Shown: positions 25,828 to 35,348, counted from the first letter of the stretch. The stretch: 64,000 nucleotides of DNA from Streptosporangium carneum (GCF_027922005.1 NZ_BSEV01000001.1:149638-213637), one strand, 5' to 3'. The notes: generated by a model not told the origin, from the letters alone. Translations and numbers: made by a program.

Positions 25828-26067
25828 GCCAGGTCGCACCTCTCGGCGATAATCAAAATTGAGTCGGACCGAAACTACCGCTCCACCGTCGAACCTTGAA
25901 ACGGAAATATCTCGAGGGTAGCGTGGCGCCCGACAACAAAGCTTGGACAACGAAGCTGGGAAATGCGTAATCAACGACTGACCTCTCTGGGCATCAAGTT
26001 GAGCCACGACGGCAGCGTCGCCCTCTTCGAGGACAACAAGCTGGTTCAGTGTCATGAAATGGAGAAG
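25828..26067. repeat. Inverted repeat, right arm
   Basis: The intact counterpart of 24834-25077. It covers the upstream region and first ~35 codons of the carbamoyltransferase gene and therefore contains its promoter. Confidence 0.75.
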
Positions 26068-27280
26068 CTTAATAACAACCCTCGTTACTCCGAGTACAGA
26101 CTTACGGGGAGTGAGCTGTCCGACCTGCTCCGTGACATTGGATATGAGTGGAGCGAAGTGGACGCGCTCGTCATCGACGGCTGGCACACGACCCCGTTCG
26201 AGGTGACCCTGGGCGGGGAGACCGTGCCATTCGAGGTGGCGGACTATGGCCATCCCTACGACGTCCGCGCGAGTCCGCCGGCGAAGAAGCCCGCGTTCAG
26301 CCCCTATTTCGAGCGGGATTGCACGAGCTACCATCATATTGCCGGGCACATCTTCTCCGCCTATTGCAGCAGCCCCATGGCCCAACGAGGCGAGACCTCG
26401 TTCGTGTTCGCCTGGGATGGCATGTCGTTCCCCCAGCTCTTTCACTATGACCGGGGCGGCCAGCTCGAGTGCCTGGGCTACCTGTTTCTCATGAGCGGGT
26501 TCATCCACACGTACTTCGCCGCGAATTTCGCTCCGTACAAGGAGTGCCGGCCGAATGACCTCTCGCTTGCCGGCAAGCACATGGCCTACATCGCGAAGGG
26601 GCAGAAGCAGCCGTCCCTCATCGAGGGCTTTCACTCAATCTTCGGGAAGCCGGTCGCCAAGACCGGGAGCGTCACGACCCACGACCAGATGCTCGAGTTC
26701 GAGCAAGCACTGCTGTTGAAGCCCGTCTTCCGGGCCAAGGCCAGCCGCTTCAGCGACGACGACATCCTCACCGCCTTTCACCACTTCATCGAATTCATCG
26801 AAGAGGTGCTGGTCCGGACGCTGGCCGCGAGGCTGAACGAGTTCGACGCAGGAGCCCGGAACCTGTGCCACGCCGACGGGTGCGCGCCGAACATCAAGTG
26901 GAACAGCGCGATCCGGCGCTCCTGCGACCTGAAGGAGCTGTGGATTCCGCCGTTTCCCGACGACACCGGTGCCGCCATCGGCATCGTCTGCTGCGAGCTC
27001 GTCGCCAAGCACGGCTACGAGTCGATCGACTGGGATGTCTACAGCGGTCTTCCAGACCGAGGGCCCGCTGCAGACGGTCAACGAGCGAGAGAATCCGGAG
27101 ATATACGCGCTGCTCAAGCACTACTCGGAGTACAGCGGGCTGCCGATCCTTTGCAACACCAGCGCGAACGACCTCGGTTCCGGGTTCTCTCCTGATGTCC
27201 AGAGCGTCGCCGAATGGGGCCATGTGAATTACATACGGAGCGACGGAACGCTTTACACGCGGACGACAGAGGTCGAGTGA
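25963..27280 (+). pseudogene. Carbamoyltransferase, frameshift and deletion
   Basis: Frame 1 from ATG 25963 encodes a NodU/CmcH-type carbamoyltransferase N-terminus (LGIKLSHDGSVALFEDNKLV, then YHHIAGHIFSAYCSSP and FAWDGMSF) to DWDVYSGLP near 27050. The tail continues in another frame as VFQTEGPLQTVNERENPEIY, then SGLPILCNTSANDLGSGF, ending at 27280. Between them the conserved GPRALGNRS-type segment is absent, about 110 codons. Intact members transfer carbamoyl phosphate-derived carbamoyl groups to hydroxyls of natural products. The gene starts the rightward half of cluster 1 and stops about 30 nt before the NRPS gene. Loss of activity is very likely unless the frameshift is a sequencing error. 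Confidence 0.75.
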
Positions 27281-27309
27281 TCAGTAATTCACAGCGGCGA
27301 GAGGAACGG

Positions 27310-29145
27310 ATGTCAACCAGTGCGGACGCCCCTCACGAATTCCGGGGTGGGCTTCATGAGGTCTTCCGCCAGCGGGCGAAAGAGCTGCCTTCGCGGACCG
27401 CGGTCGAGTTCGGCGGCGAGAGCCTGACCTACCAGGAGCTCGACGGCTCCTCCGATCGGCTCGCCGGCTGGCTTACCTCTCGGGGCGTGAAGACCGGCGA
27501 TGTGATCGGTCTGTGCTTCCCGCGGGGAATCGACATGGTCGTCGCCGTGCTCAGCATCCTCAAGGCGGGGGCGGCCTACCTGCCCATCGATCCGGACCAT
27601 CCGTCGCCCCGCACTCACCACATCGTCGAACACAGTCGAGTGAGCCTCGTCGTCGCCCCTCCGGAACTCGCGGGCTTGTTCGACCGACCCGATCTCACGC
27701 TCGTCGCGTACGAGCGCAGCGCGTTCGCCGACACCGCCCCGCCCGACTGGACCCCGGTGGCGGTGCCCGAAGACGCGTCGGCCTACGTCATCTACACCTC
27801 GGGAACGACCGGCAAGCCCCACGGCGTCATCGTCCGGCACGGGAACGTCGACAGACTGTTTCGTGAGACGGAGCGCTGGTTCGGGTTCTCCCAGGCCGAC
27901 GTCTGGACCCTGTTCCACTCGATCGCGTTCGATTTCTCCGTATGGGAACTCTGGGGTGCGCTGCTGTACGGCGGCAAGGTGGTCATCGTGCCGTACGTGA
28001 CCACCCGCACGCCCGAACGCTTCTACCAACTGGTCGTCGACAAGGGGGGCACGGTCCTGAGTCAGACGCCGACCGCGTTCCGCTCCTTTGACGCGGTCGA
28101 CGCTCACCGCAGCGCCGACCTCTCTCTCCGGCACATCGTCCTGGGCGGTGAGCCGATCGACAAGGACGTCGCCGCGGCGTGGCTGGCGCGTCGCGGCGAG
28201 TCCCGCCCGCGGCTGGTGAACATGTACGGGATCACGGAGACGACCGTGCACGTGACGTACCGGCCGCTGACGCCGGACATACTCGAGGCGTCCGAGCACT
28301 CGCCCATCGGCGTGCCGATTCCCGACCTGACCATCCGGCTTCTGGACGACGCCGGGCAGCCGGTCGCGCACGGCGAGATCGGGGAGATCCACGTGGGCGG
28401 CGCCGGCGTCGCCGCCGGCTACCTGCACGACGCGGATCTCACGGCCTCTCGGTTCCCGCACCTGGACGCCGGCGACGCCAGGCCGGAGCGGATCTACCGC
28501 ACGGGCGACCTCGGCGTCACCTACGACGGCCTCGAGCACTTCTTCGTCGGGCGCGCGGACACCCAGATCAAGCTGCACGGCTACCGGATCGATCCGCGGG
28601 AGATCGAGGCCGTCGCGGACGCGCAGCCGGGCCTCTCCGGCTCCGTCGTGCTGAAGGTGTCGCGCTCCGACGGCGACGCCCACCTCGTGCTGTTCTCCCT
28701 GTGTGGTCGGGGGACCACGCCTGCTCAGCGCGACGCCGCCCGCGAGGCGGTGATGACGCGCATCCGCGAGTCGCTCCCCGCGTACATGTGCCCCGTCCAG
28801 TGCATCCTGCTCGAGGAGCACCCAAGGAACCACAACGGCAAGGTCGACCACGACTCGCTGCGGGCGGTGTACCACGCGCAAGACCCGTCGCTGCGGCTGG
28901 ACACGATCGACGGCTACTCCGAGAAGGTCCGGGCCATCTGGGAGCAGGTCCTGAGGAAGCCCGTCGTCTCGTCGGACATGGACTTCTTCGAGGGCGGCGG
29001 CACTTCGCTCGATCTCATCCGCATCATGGCGGAGACGAAGAACCAGTTCTCCGTGGAGGTCGACCTGGGTGTCTTCGCCGAGGGTCTGTCTCTCGACCTC
29101 TACGTCGAACAGGTCGGCAAGCAGCTCGCGTCCGAAGCCGATTGA
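27310..29145 (+). CDS. Adenylation-carrier protein for Thr (SyrB1-like)
   Basis: A 611-residue A-T didomain NRPS protein. Core motifs are YTSGTTGKPHGV (A3), FDFSVWELWG (A4), NMYGITET (A5), YRTGDLG (A7), GYRIDPREIE (A8) and NHNGKVD (A10). The carrier domain has FFEGGGTSLD with the phosphopantetheine Ser. By eye alignment to GrsA the pocket code is D-F-W-S-V-G-M-V-H(-K), one of the threonine codes. No condensation or thioesterase domain is present, so Thr is loaded for modification in trans, as by SyrB1 in syringomycin biosynthesis. Start ATG 27310 with GAGGA just upstream. The halogenase gene follows 39 bp later. Confidence 0.9.
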   Translation: MSTSADAPHEFRGGLHEVFRQRAKELPSRTAVEFGGESLTYQELDGSSDRLAGWLTSRGVKTGDVIGLCFPRGIDMVVAVLSILKAGAAYLPIDPDHPSPRTHHIVEHSRVSLVVAPPELAGLFDRPDLTLVAYERSAFADTAPPDWTPVAVPEDASAYVIYTSGTTGKPHGVIVRHGNVDRLFRETERWFGFSQADVWTLFHSIAFDFSVWELWGALLYGGKVVIVPYVTTRTPERFYQLVVDKGGTVLSQTPTAFRSFDAVDAHRSADLSLRHIVLGGEPIDKDVAAAWLARRGESRPRLVNMYGITETTVHVTYRPLTPDILEASEHSPIGVPIPDLTIRLLDDAGQPVAHGEIGEIHVGGAGVAAGYLHDADLTASRFPHLDAGDARPERIYRTGDLGVTYDGLEHFFVGRADTQIKLHGYRIDPREIEAVADAQPGLSGSVVLKVSRSDGDAHLVLFSLCGRGTTPAQRDAAREAVMTRIRESLPAYMCPVQCILLEEHPRNHNGKVDHDSLRAVYHAQDPSLRLDTIDGYSEKVRAIWEQVLRKPVVSSDMDFFEGGGTSLDLIRIMAETKNQFSVEVDLGVFAEGLSLDLYVEQVGKQLASEAD

Positions 29146-29184
29146 CCGCCGGTCTGTTAGCCCCAGATCTCGGGAGTTGATGTC

Positions 29185-30120
29185 ATGAGTCAGTTCAAGC
29201 TCACGCCCACCGAGCTCGGCGAATTCCAGCGGAACGGCTACGCCGGGCCGTTCACGCTCTATGAGCCGTCGGAGATGGCCGACCGCTGGCGGAAGGAGCG
29301 GCTGAGGCTGCTCGATCGGAGCCAGTCCGTCTATCAGGACACGGAGGCGATCTCGCAAGGAACCAACATCTCCAACTACGACCGCCACCTCGACAACGGC
29401 TTCCTGGCCGAGCACATCGCGCGGCCCGAGATCGTCCAGCGCGTGACGAGCATCCTCGGCGACGACGTCATCTGCTGGCGATCCGAGTTCTTCCCGAAGT
29501 ACCCCGGTGACGAGGGCACCGACTGGCATCAGGCGGACACGTTCGCCAACGCGGGAGGAGAACCCCAGATCGTCTGGGCCGAGGACAAGGAGTACGGCGG
29601 CACGATCACGGTGTGGACGGCTTTCACCGAGGCCACCGTCGAGACCGCCTGCCTGCAGTTCATCCCGGGCACCCACCGGCAGATGTTCTACGACGAGAGC
29701 CTGGGGATGCACTACGACCCCGAGGTGAACCGCAACAAGAACAAGAACGGCGTGAACCGGGGCTTCTTCGGCTACGACTATCGCCAGCTGCAGATCGATC
29801 CGGACTGGTCTCCGGACGAGAGCAAGGCAGTGTCGATGGAGCTGAAGCCGGGGCAGTTCATCATCTTCTGGTCGACGCTGATGCACGCCTCCCACAGCCA
29901 CGCCGGGCGGACGCAGGAGATGCGCCTCGGCTTCGTCAGCCGCTACGTTCCGGCGTCGGTATACGTCTATCCGGACCTTGACGAGATCCGCGAGTACGGC
30001 GGGCGCATCTCGCTCGACCGCTTCGGGTGCGTGCTGGTGTCGGGTGAGGACCGGTACCGGCGAAACCGGCTCCTGACCCACACGACGACCGGCATCCCGT
30101 TTCGCAGGAACGGCACATGA
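29185..30120 (+). CDS. Fe(II)/2-oxoglutarate halogenase (SyrB2-like)
   Basis: A 311-residue PhyH-superfamily protein. The iron-binding motif is H115-Q-A117 (TDWHQADTF): Ala replaces the usual carboxylate ligand, which opens a chloride site and marks the halogenases. The distal His is H234 ([10 protein letters not shown]) and the 2-oxoglutarate Arg is R253 (FVSRYVP). Many stretches match SyrB2 as I know it ([39 protein letters not shown]). SyrB2 chlorinates C4 of Thr held on SyrB1, and the preceding gene encodes exactly such a Thr-carrier. Predicted product: 4-chloro-L-threonyl-carrier. The stop overlaps the next start (ATGA), so halogenase and aminoacyltransferase are coupled. Confidence 0.93.
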   Translation: MSQFKLTPTELGEFQRNGYAGPFTLYEPSEMADRWRKERLRLLDRSQSVYQDTEAISQGTNISNYDRHLDNGFLAEHIARPEIVQRVTSILGDDVICWRSEFFPKYPGDEGTDWHQADTFANAGGEPQIVWAEDKEYGGTITVWTAFTEATVETACLQFIPGTHRQMFYDESLGMHYDPEVNRNKNKNGVNRGFFGYDYRQLQIDPDWSPDESKAVSMELKPGQFIIFWSTLMHASHSHAGRTQEMRLGFVSRYVPASVYVYPDLDEIREYGGRISLDRFGCVLVSGEDRYRRNRLLTHTTTGIPFRRNGT

Positions 30121-31298
30121 GTGGGCCCAAGGAGTGGGCGGCGCACGCCGTCGAGGTCTTCGGCCAGGTCAAGCCGCTGGCCGATCGGCTGCCGCAGGAC
30201 CGCTTCGAGGTGGTCGTGGAGGACCTCGAGCGTCTCGGCGAGGCTTCCCAGCGCCTGTTCGACCGCCTCGCGCACGAGGTCGGCCTGCGCCAGGCGATTC
30301 ATGTCTGCTCCGCGCCGCAACAGGCCCCCAGCTCGTTCGGGCTCGCGATCGAGCGCCGGATCGGCGGCTTGCTCCGGGACGTCGAACCGCTCGAGGAGTG
30401 GGCCCGGGGCACCGGGGACGCGCTGCTCGAGCGCGCCGCGGCCAGGGCTCGCGACCAGGCGCCCCGGGTGGTGCGGATCAACACGCGCGACGGCCTGACG
30501 CTCGACGCGTTCACGGCCGGTGATCGGACGCGTCCCGCGGTGATGCTGGTCCCTCCCTGCGGCATGCCCGTCGAGCTGTCGCAGCGGTGGCTGCGAGCGC
30601 TCGGCGAGGAGCACTTCGTCATGACTTGGCAGACGCGCGGCCTGTTCTCCCCGCGTGATCCCGAGGCTGACATGGCGAGCGACGTGGCCACTCAGGCCGG
30701 CGATCTGCTGGCGGTCATGGACGCGCTCGACGTGCCGACCTGTCACGTGATGGGCCTCTGCGGCGGCGCGGTGATCGCGCTCGAGGCGGTCCACCGACGC
30801 CCCGAGCGCTTCCGGTCAATGAGCTTGTGGCACGGAGACTACGACTTCGGGGCCCACTCGACGAAGACCGATCACCAGCGGGACGTCCAGGCGCTGATGG
30901 AGATGGGAGCGGACAGCCAGGCGAAGGCGACCTCCTACCAGAAGCTCATGCGTCGCCCCGCCGCCCTGGCGACGATCCCCGAGCGGGTCGCACCGCTGGT
31001 GATCTATCCCTACGCCACGCCGACCCTGTTCCATCACTATTGTCGGCTGAACCTCGCGATCATGTCCTTCGACGTCACGGATCTGCTCGGCCGCGTTCCC
31101 CACCCGACGCTGGTCGTGACGAGCCGGACCGACACGACCGCACACCCGGAGGGTTCGCATCGCGTGGCGCGCGAGCTCGCCCGTGCCCGTCTCGTCAAGG
31201 AGCCCAGCGGGGATCATCTCTCCGTCTTTGACGCTTCGCCCCGATTGACCAAACTGGCCGTCGACTTCATGGCGGCGCAGCATTCGACCTACGTCTGA
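30117..31298 (+). CDS. Alpha/beta-hydrolase aminoacyltransferase (SyrC-like)
   Basis: A 393-residue alpha/beta-hydrolase-fold protein with a ~115-residue helical N-terminal extension. The nucleophile elbow is GLCGG with Cys215 in place of Ser; the acid is likely in SRTD and the base His in SGDHLSVF. This Cys version is the hallmark of SyrC, which shuttles Thr or 4-chloro-Thr between the SyrB1 carrier and an NRPS carrier. The gene follows the halogenase with an ATGA overlap and precedes a carrier-protein gene, an obvious acceptor. The acceptor partner itself is inferred, since no full NRPS lies in the window. Confidence 0.88.
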   Translation: MSGPKEWAAHAVEVFGQVKPLADRLPQDRFEVVVEDLERLGEASQRLFDRLAHEVGLRQAIHVCSAPQQAPSSFGLAIERRIGGLLRDVEPLEEWARGTGDALLERAAARARDQAPRVVRINTRDGLTLDAFTAGDRTRPAVMLVPPCGMPVELSQRWLRALGEEHFVMTWQTRGLFSPRDPEADMASDVATQAGDLLAVMDALDVPTCHVMGLCGGAVIALEAVHRRPERFRSMSLWHGDYDFGAHSTKTDHQRDVQALMEMGADSQAKATSYQKLMRRPAALATIPERVAPLVIYPYATPTLFHHYCRLNLAIMSFDVTDLLGRVPHPTLVVTSRTDTTAHPEGSHRVARELARARLVKEPSGDHLSVFDASPRLTKLAVDFMAAQHSTYV

Positions 31299-31304
31299 AG
31301 GACA

Positions 31305-32708
31305 ATGATCAACACCGCATCCCTCGAAATCGAGAAACTCAATCGTGACCTCGGCGAACTCGCCGAGGAATGCGTCCTCGTGCGGGACAGGACAGGGGAC
31401 CGGCGGGTCGTCGCGGTCTTCGTCGTACCGGGCGAGGCCGCCCCCGCGGTCCTGCGGGCAACGGCCCTCTGCGAGGAGGCCGACGCGGACGGCGAACTCT
31501 CCCTGTTCGAGCCCGACGACGACCTGATGATCTTCCACCGCAACCGGCGGGAGGCCGACTTCATCTTTCGCGAGGTGTTCCGGGACAACGAATACCTGCG
31601 CAACGGAGTGAGGTTGCCGGATCGCCCGACCGTGATCGACGTCGGCGCGAACATCGGCGGGGCCTCGGTGCTGTTCGGAAAGGCGCGCCCGGACGCCCGG
31701 ATCTTCGCAATCGAGCCCGTCCCTCACCTCTGCCGGGCCATCGAGCTGAACGCCAGGCTGCACGACATCGACGTCGTGGTCATTCCCTGCGCGGTGGGCG
31801 ACACGCGCCGGCAGACGGTGGTCACCTACTATCCGAAGAACACGGCGATGTCCGGTCTCCTCGCCGACCAGGCGGACCGGGAGGTCCTCAAGGCCTATCT
31901 CGTGGGCCATGAGGAAGCCGCCTCCGAGGCCGGGCTCGACGCCATGGTCGCCGAGCTGCTCGTCGGCGAGTCCATCGAGTGCAGCGTGAAGACGCTGGGG
32001 CAGGCGCTGGAGGGCCATCCCATCGACCGCGTCGATCTCTTGAAGATCGACGTCGAGAAGGCGGAGTGGCAGGTCCTGCACGGCATCAACGACGAGCTGT
32101 GGCAGCGAATCGATCAGGTGGTCATGGAGGTCCACGACATCGACGGCCGGGTCGCCGACTGCGTCTCCCTGTTGGAGAGCAAGGGCTTCAACCTGCTGGT
32201 CGATCGAAACCAGGACCTGTTGAACACGAACATGTACGGCGTCTACGGCCGACGGGGACCCGTGGGACCGGATCTCTCCTCCCCGCCCTGGCGCCGGCCG
32301 CTCTCGACGCGCCGGGCGCTGGCCGGAGCCATCCGTGACGAGCTCGCCGGCGAGCTCGCCGACCTGGCGGTGGAACGGTTCCAGTTCGCCACGGCCCTGC
32401 CGAGGGACGCCCACGGCGAGATCGACGCGGCCGCGCTCATCGCCCGGCTCTCGGAAGGACCCGCTGAGGGGGGCCCGCTGTCCGAGATCGAGGAGAAGCT
32501 CGCCTCCATCTGGCGCAGGATCTTAAAGGTTGAGGACATCTCGGCGTCCGACGACTTCTTCGCCCTGGGCGGGACGTCGCTGAAATCGGTGCGAATGGTG
32601 CTCGAGGTGGACGAGGTTTTCGGCGAGAACGTGCTGCCGCCGGATCAGCTGTTCGGCGGCAGCCGTTTCAACGAGATCGCGGCGATCATCCGCAGGAACA
32701 TGAGATGA
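31305..32708 (+). CDS. FkbM methyltransferase within A-domain remnant, plus carrier
   Basis: A 467-residue protein. Residues ~1-45 (EIEKLNRDLGELAEECVLVR, then RRVVAVFVVPG) resemble the stretch right after motif A8 of adenylation domains. Residues ~75-330 are a FkbM-type SAM methyltransferase (TVIDVGANIGGASVLFG, then DLLKIDVEKAEW). Residues ~365-385 resemble motif A10 (ATALPRDAHGEIDAAAL) but with Glu for the catalytic Lys. The C-terminus is a carrier domain (FFALGGTSLKSVRMV). So only the small adenylation subdomain, interrupted by a methyltransferase, survives beside the carrier; it cannot adenylate alone. It likely methylates a carrier-bound substrate and may accept chlorothreonine from the SyrC-like enzyme. 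It overlaps the next ORF by ATGA. Confidence 0.82.
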   Translation: MINTASLEIEKLNRDLGELAEECVLVRDRTGDRRVVAVFVVPGEAAPAVLRATALCEEADADGELSLFEPDDDLMIFHRNRREADFIFREVFRDNEYLRNGVRLPDRPTVIDVGANIGGASVLFGKARPDARIFAIEPVPHLCRAIELNARLHDIDVVVIPCAVGDTRRQTVVTYYPKNTAMSGLLADQADREVLKAYLVGHEEAASEAGLDAMVAELLVGESIECSVKTLGQALEGHPIDRVDLLKIDVEKAEWQVLHGINDELWQRIDQVVMEVHDIDGRVADCVSLLESKGFNLLVDRNQDLLNTNMYGVYGRRGPVGPDLSSPPWRRPLSTRRALAGAIRDELAGELADLAVERFQFATALPRDAHGEIDAAALIARLSEGPAEGGPLSEIEEKLASIWRRILKVEDISASDDFFALGGTSLKSVRMVLEVDEVFGENVLPPDQLFGGSRFNEIAAIIRRNMR

Positions 32709-32990
32709 AGAGGTCGGCCCGGCCCCTGCTGCTCTATCCCCACGGGCTGGAGTTCATCCGCGCGTTCCGGGCCTGTCTCCTTTCCGGGGTCGCGCCCGTG
32801 CCCTGCCACCCGCCGAGGAACATGCGCACGGTAGAGCGTCTCCTTGCCGTCGCCCAGAACGCAGGCCTCCGTCGTCCTGACCGATGAGACGATTCGAAGC
32901 CGTGCGGGTGAGAGTCTCGCGGAGGCCGACAGCGCCGACGAAGGTCACGAGTGCGTGTGCGACCGGTCGGGCTCGGCCGCGACCGCGTTG
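32705..32990 (+). pseudogene. Fatty-acyl-AMP ligase N-terminal fragment
   Basis: The ATG at 32705 overlaps the preceding stop and starts PLLLYPHGLEFIRAFRACLL, then SGVAPVPCHPPRNMRTVERL, a typical fatty-acyl-AMP ligase N-terminus. After about 55 codons the frame slips, and VVLTDETIRSRAGESLAEAD continues in another frame to about 32990, where homology ends. The rest (about 450 codons) is missing. An intact ligase would have loaded a fatty acid on an ACP to start the product. Confidence 0.72.
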
Positions 32991-33218
32991 ATCGCAACCC
33001 ACTCGCTCGGGTGACCCGGTCGCACTTCGGCGACCGTCCGGACCGCTCGTCCGCGCAGCTCGGCTTCGAGCCCCCCGAATCGCTCGGTTCTTCTGGAATC
33101 CGGACGAGGGTGCGATATGAAGGAAGCGGCGACACAACGCTCGATTCGCACACTAAAGTGATCTTGAGTGTGCGGCCGTGACATCACGGCAGGAGCAAGC
33201 GGAAGGCAGTGGTCAGAG

Positions 33219-34025
33219 ATGTCAGACGCCCCCCAGGACCGGGTCGCCGCAGTCGACCTGCAGACCAACCGGCCGCACTCGGCGCGGGTCTACGACTACA
33301 TCATGGGCGGCAAGGACAATTTCGCCGCTGACCGGGACACCGCGGCCAAGGTGCTGACCGACTGGCCCGGGCTGCGCACCTCGATGCTGGCCAACCGGGC
33401 CTGCATGCACCGGATGGCCCGCCATCTCACCGGCCTGGGGGTGCGGCAGTTCATCGATGTCGGCACCGGCATTCCCTCGTCGCCGAACCTGCACGAGGTG
33501 GTCCAGGAGACCGCGCCCGACGCGCACGTCGTCTACGTCGACAACGACCCCATCGTGCTGGCGCACGCGCGCGCCCTGCTGACCGGCACGCCCCAGGGGC
33601 ACATCGCCTACATCCAGGCCGACATGCGCGCCCCCGAGACGCTTCTCGGCGACTCCACGCTCCACCAGGTGATCGACTTCTCCCAGCCGGTCGCGCTCAC
33701 CGTGATAGCGATGCTCCAGTTCGTGGAGGACGCCCAGGGAATGGTGCAATCGCTCCTCGAACCGCTCCCCTCGGGCAGCCACTTCGCCGTCACCATCCCG
33801 ACCGACGAGCTCGCCCCCGAGTCGGAGCGTCTCGCCCGCGAGTACACCGACAGAGGCATCCCCATGTACCTGCGCGGCCGCGCCGAGGTGGAACGCCTGT
33901 TCACCGGCCTGGAGCTGCTCGACCCGGGGATCGTCCCGATGCCCCGCTGGCACCCCGGCCCCGACGACGAGCCTCTCCCGGACACCGCCACCAACATGTA
34001 CGCCGCGGTGGGCCGTAAACCGTAG
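33219..34025 (+). CDS. DUF574 SAM-dependent methyltransferase
   Basis: A 268-residue protein of the actinomycete DUF574/Methyltransf_19 family. It has the opening RPHSARVYDYIMGGKDNF, the SAM-binding motif FIDVGTGIPSSPN and the following acidic VVYVDNDPIV. Dozens of paralogs occur per genome in this order, with unclear substrates. Start ATG 33219. It stands alone after the truncated cluster 1 and probably belongs to the neighbouring chromosome. Confidence 0.9.
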   Translation: MSDAPQDRVAAVDLQTNRPHSARVYDYIMGGKDNFAADRDTAAKVLTDWPGLRTSMLANRACMHRMARHLTGLGVRQFIDVGTGIPSSPNLHEVVQETAPDAHVVYVDNDPIVLAHARALLTGTPQGHIAYIQADMRAPETLLGDSTLHQVIDFSQPVALTVIAMLQFVEDAQGMVQSLLEPLPSGSHFAVTIPTDELAPESERLAREYTDRGIPMYLRGRAEVERLFTGLELLDPGIVPMPRWHPGPDDEPLPDTATNMYAAVGRKP

Positions 34026-34167
34026 GGAGGTCGACGACGGCGTCGCACCGAGACCGGCCGCAGGCGAGCCCGTCGAGCCGCCGCCTCCAACCTGGGGGAC
34101 GCCCGCCCTCCCTGAGATCGCCGACCGCACCGCCCCCTTCTCAGGGCTCGGCATGGCAAGCGGATCG

Positions 34168-34827
34168 CTACACGAAGGCGACGACGGCATATCGCTCGTC
34201 CTGGACGGGCCGCCCCCACAAAGCGGCATCAAGCAGTGGCTCGACGCGCAACGTCCTGACCAGCGGGCGCAGTGCCTGGACAAGCCGCTCGGCCTCGACT
34301 CCGCCCATCCACGGCATCACCTCGGACCCGACCGCATAGGACTGGTCCTCGTCCGGTTCGGCAGACGCCCAGCGCCCCTCGACGAGCACCAGACGCCCTC
34401 CAGGGCGCAACAGGCCGATCCATCGGCGCAACGCCTCCTGCGGGTCGGGCAGGGTCCACAGCAGGTGACGGGAGAGGATCGCGTCGAAGGACGTCCCTGC
34501 CCGCGCGGGCGGGTCGCTCGCGTCGCCCACCGTCATCACGGCCTCGAAGCCGGCCTCCGTGAGCTTTCGCCGAGCCTGTTCGATCATCAGCGGCGCCAGG
34601 TCCACTCCGACCGGCCGGTGACCCTGCTCGGCGAGCACCAAGGACAACGAGCCGGTGCCGCACCCCAGGTCCAAGACATCGGCAGGCGAAGAAGGCATCC
34701 ACGAGCGCAGGCGCTCTTCCCACACGGCCTTGACGCCGGGATCGCGAAGGCCGTGGTCGGCTTCCTCGTCGAAGGACGCGGCGAGAGCATCCCAGAAGGC
34801 CGCGACCGAAGCACTGATTTCCGGCAT
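34168..34827 (-). CDS. Class I SAM-dependent methyltransferase
   Basis: A 219-residue methyltransferase with motif I VLDLGCGTGSLSLVLAEQG and post-I VGVDLAPLMIEQAR; motif IV/VI read ILSRHLLWTLPDP and LRPGGRLVLVEG. It resembles the UbiE/Methyltransf_11 group of small-molecule methyltransferases. The product is unknown. It converges with the DUF574 gene, with about 140 bp between the stops. Confidence 0.87.
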   Translation of the reverse strand: MPEISASVAAFWDALAASFDEEADHGLRDPGVKAVWEERLRSWMPSSPADVLDLGCGTGSLSLVLAEQGHRPVGVDLAPLMIEQARRKLTEAGFEAVMTVGDASDPPARAGTSFDAILSRHLLWTLPDPQEALRRWIGLLRPGGRLVLVEGRWASAEPDEDQSYAVGSEVMPWMGGVEAERLVQALRPLVRTLRVEPLLDAALWGRPVQDERYAVVAFV

Positions 34828-34839
34828 CGGCCGATCATG

Positions 34840-35112
34840 TCACCCGCCGCCGACAAGAGCGCGGGTCAGGCCGAGGTCCTCCTGCACCGGGCTGTCGCCG
34901 TCCATGATCGCCTGAGACCATCGGCGCGCGTCGTGGCGGCCGACACTGCGAAAGCCGAGCATTTCGCGGAGGCAGTCGGCGGCGAACGGGCCGGAGGAGG
35001 TTTCGACCAGGTCCGCGCCGGGACCGGCGTCACGCGACGCGGCGGGATACTTCCGCGTATTCGCCTCGAACACGCGACTCCAGTCCCGGGGAATCGCCTT
35101 CGGCTTGAGCAC
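34840..35112 (-). CDS. Small hypothetical protein
   Basis: A 90-codon leftward ORF from GTG 35112 (MLKPKAIPRDWSRVFEANTR), ending 12 bp before the methyltransferase start. The third-position GC bias is moderate and no family is recognised. A downstream partner position and near-adjacent start argue weakly for a real gene. Confidence 0.4.
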   Translation of the reverse strand: MLKPKAIPRDWSRVFEANTRKYPAASRDAGPGADLVETSSGPFAADCLREMLGFRSVGRHDARRWSQAIMDGDSPVQEDLGLTRALVGGG

Positions 35113-35271
35113 GTCGCCGGATGTCCTCCGTTCGGCCGTGTGTTCGGGATCGTCCTTGTCGGCACGTTGGCACTCCCTGCTTTTTCCTCCCTGCGCCGAC
35201 GATTCCGACAGCTGGATTTCTTCTCACAAACCGCATATATCAAGGCATGTTTTCCTACCGAAACGACGAAC

Positions 35272-35301
35272 GGGCCGCGCCCCACAAGTGAGGCGCGGCC
35301 C
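35272..35301 (-). terminator. 10-bp perfect hairpin terminator
   Basis: GGGCCGCGCC (35272-35281) pairs with GGCGCGGCCC (35292-35301) around a 10-nt loop, about 50 bp past the stop of the leftward secreted protein gene. Confidence 0.7.
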
Positions 35302-35348
35302 TGCCGATCGGGTGGCCGCCCGGATCGGTCGCGATCAGACCGTCCGGC

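Noticed and set aside
24834-26067. Insertion sequence with long terminal inverted repeats
   Set aside because: No transposase lies between the arms, and the arms are copies of a gene's promoter and start rather than IS ends.
27313-30081. 922-codon leftward ORF across the NRPS and halogenase genes
   Set aside because: It is the antisense shadow of two well-supported genes; its translation is Arg/Val/Asp-rich without domains.
29185-30120. Ordinary phytanoyl-CoA-type hydroxylase
   Set aside because: The first iron motif is HQA, not HxD/E, and the neighbours match SyrB1 and SyrC, so halogenase is the better call.
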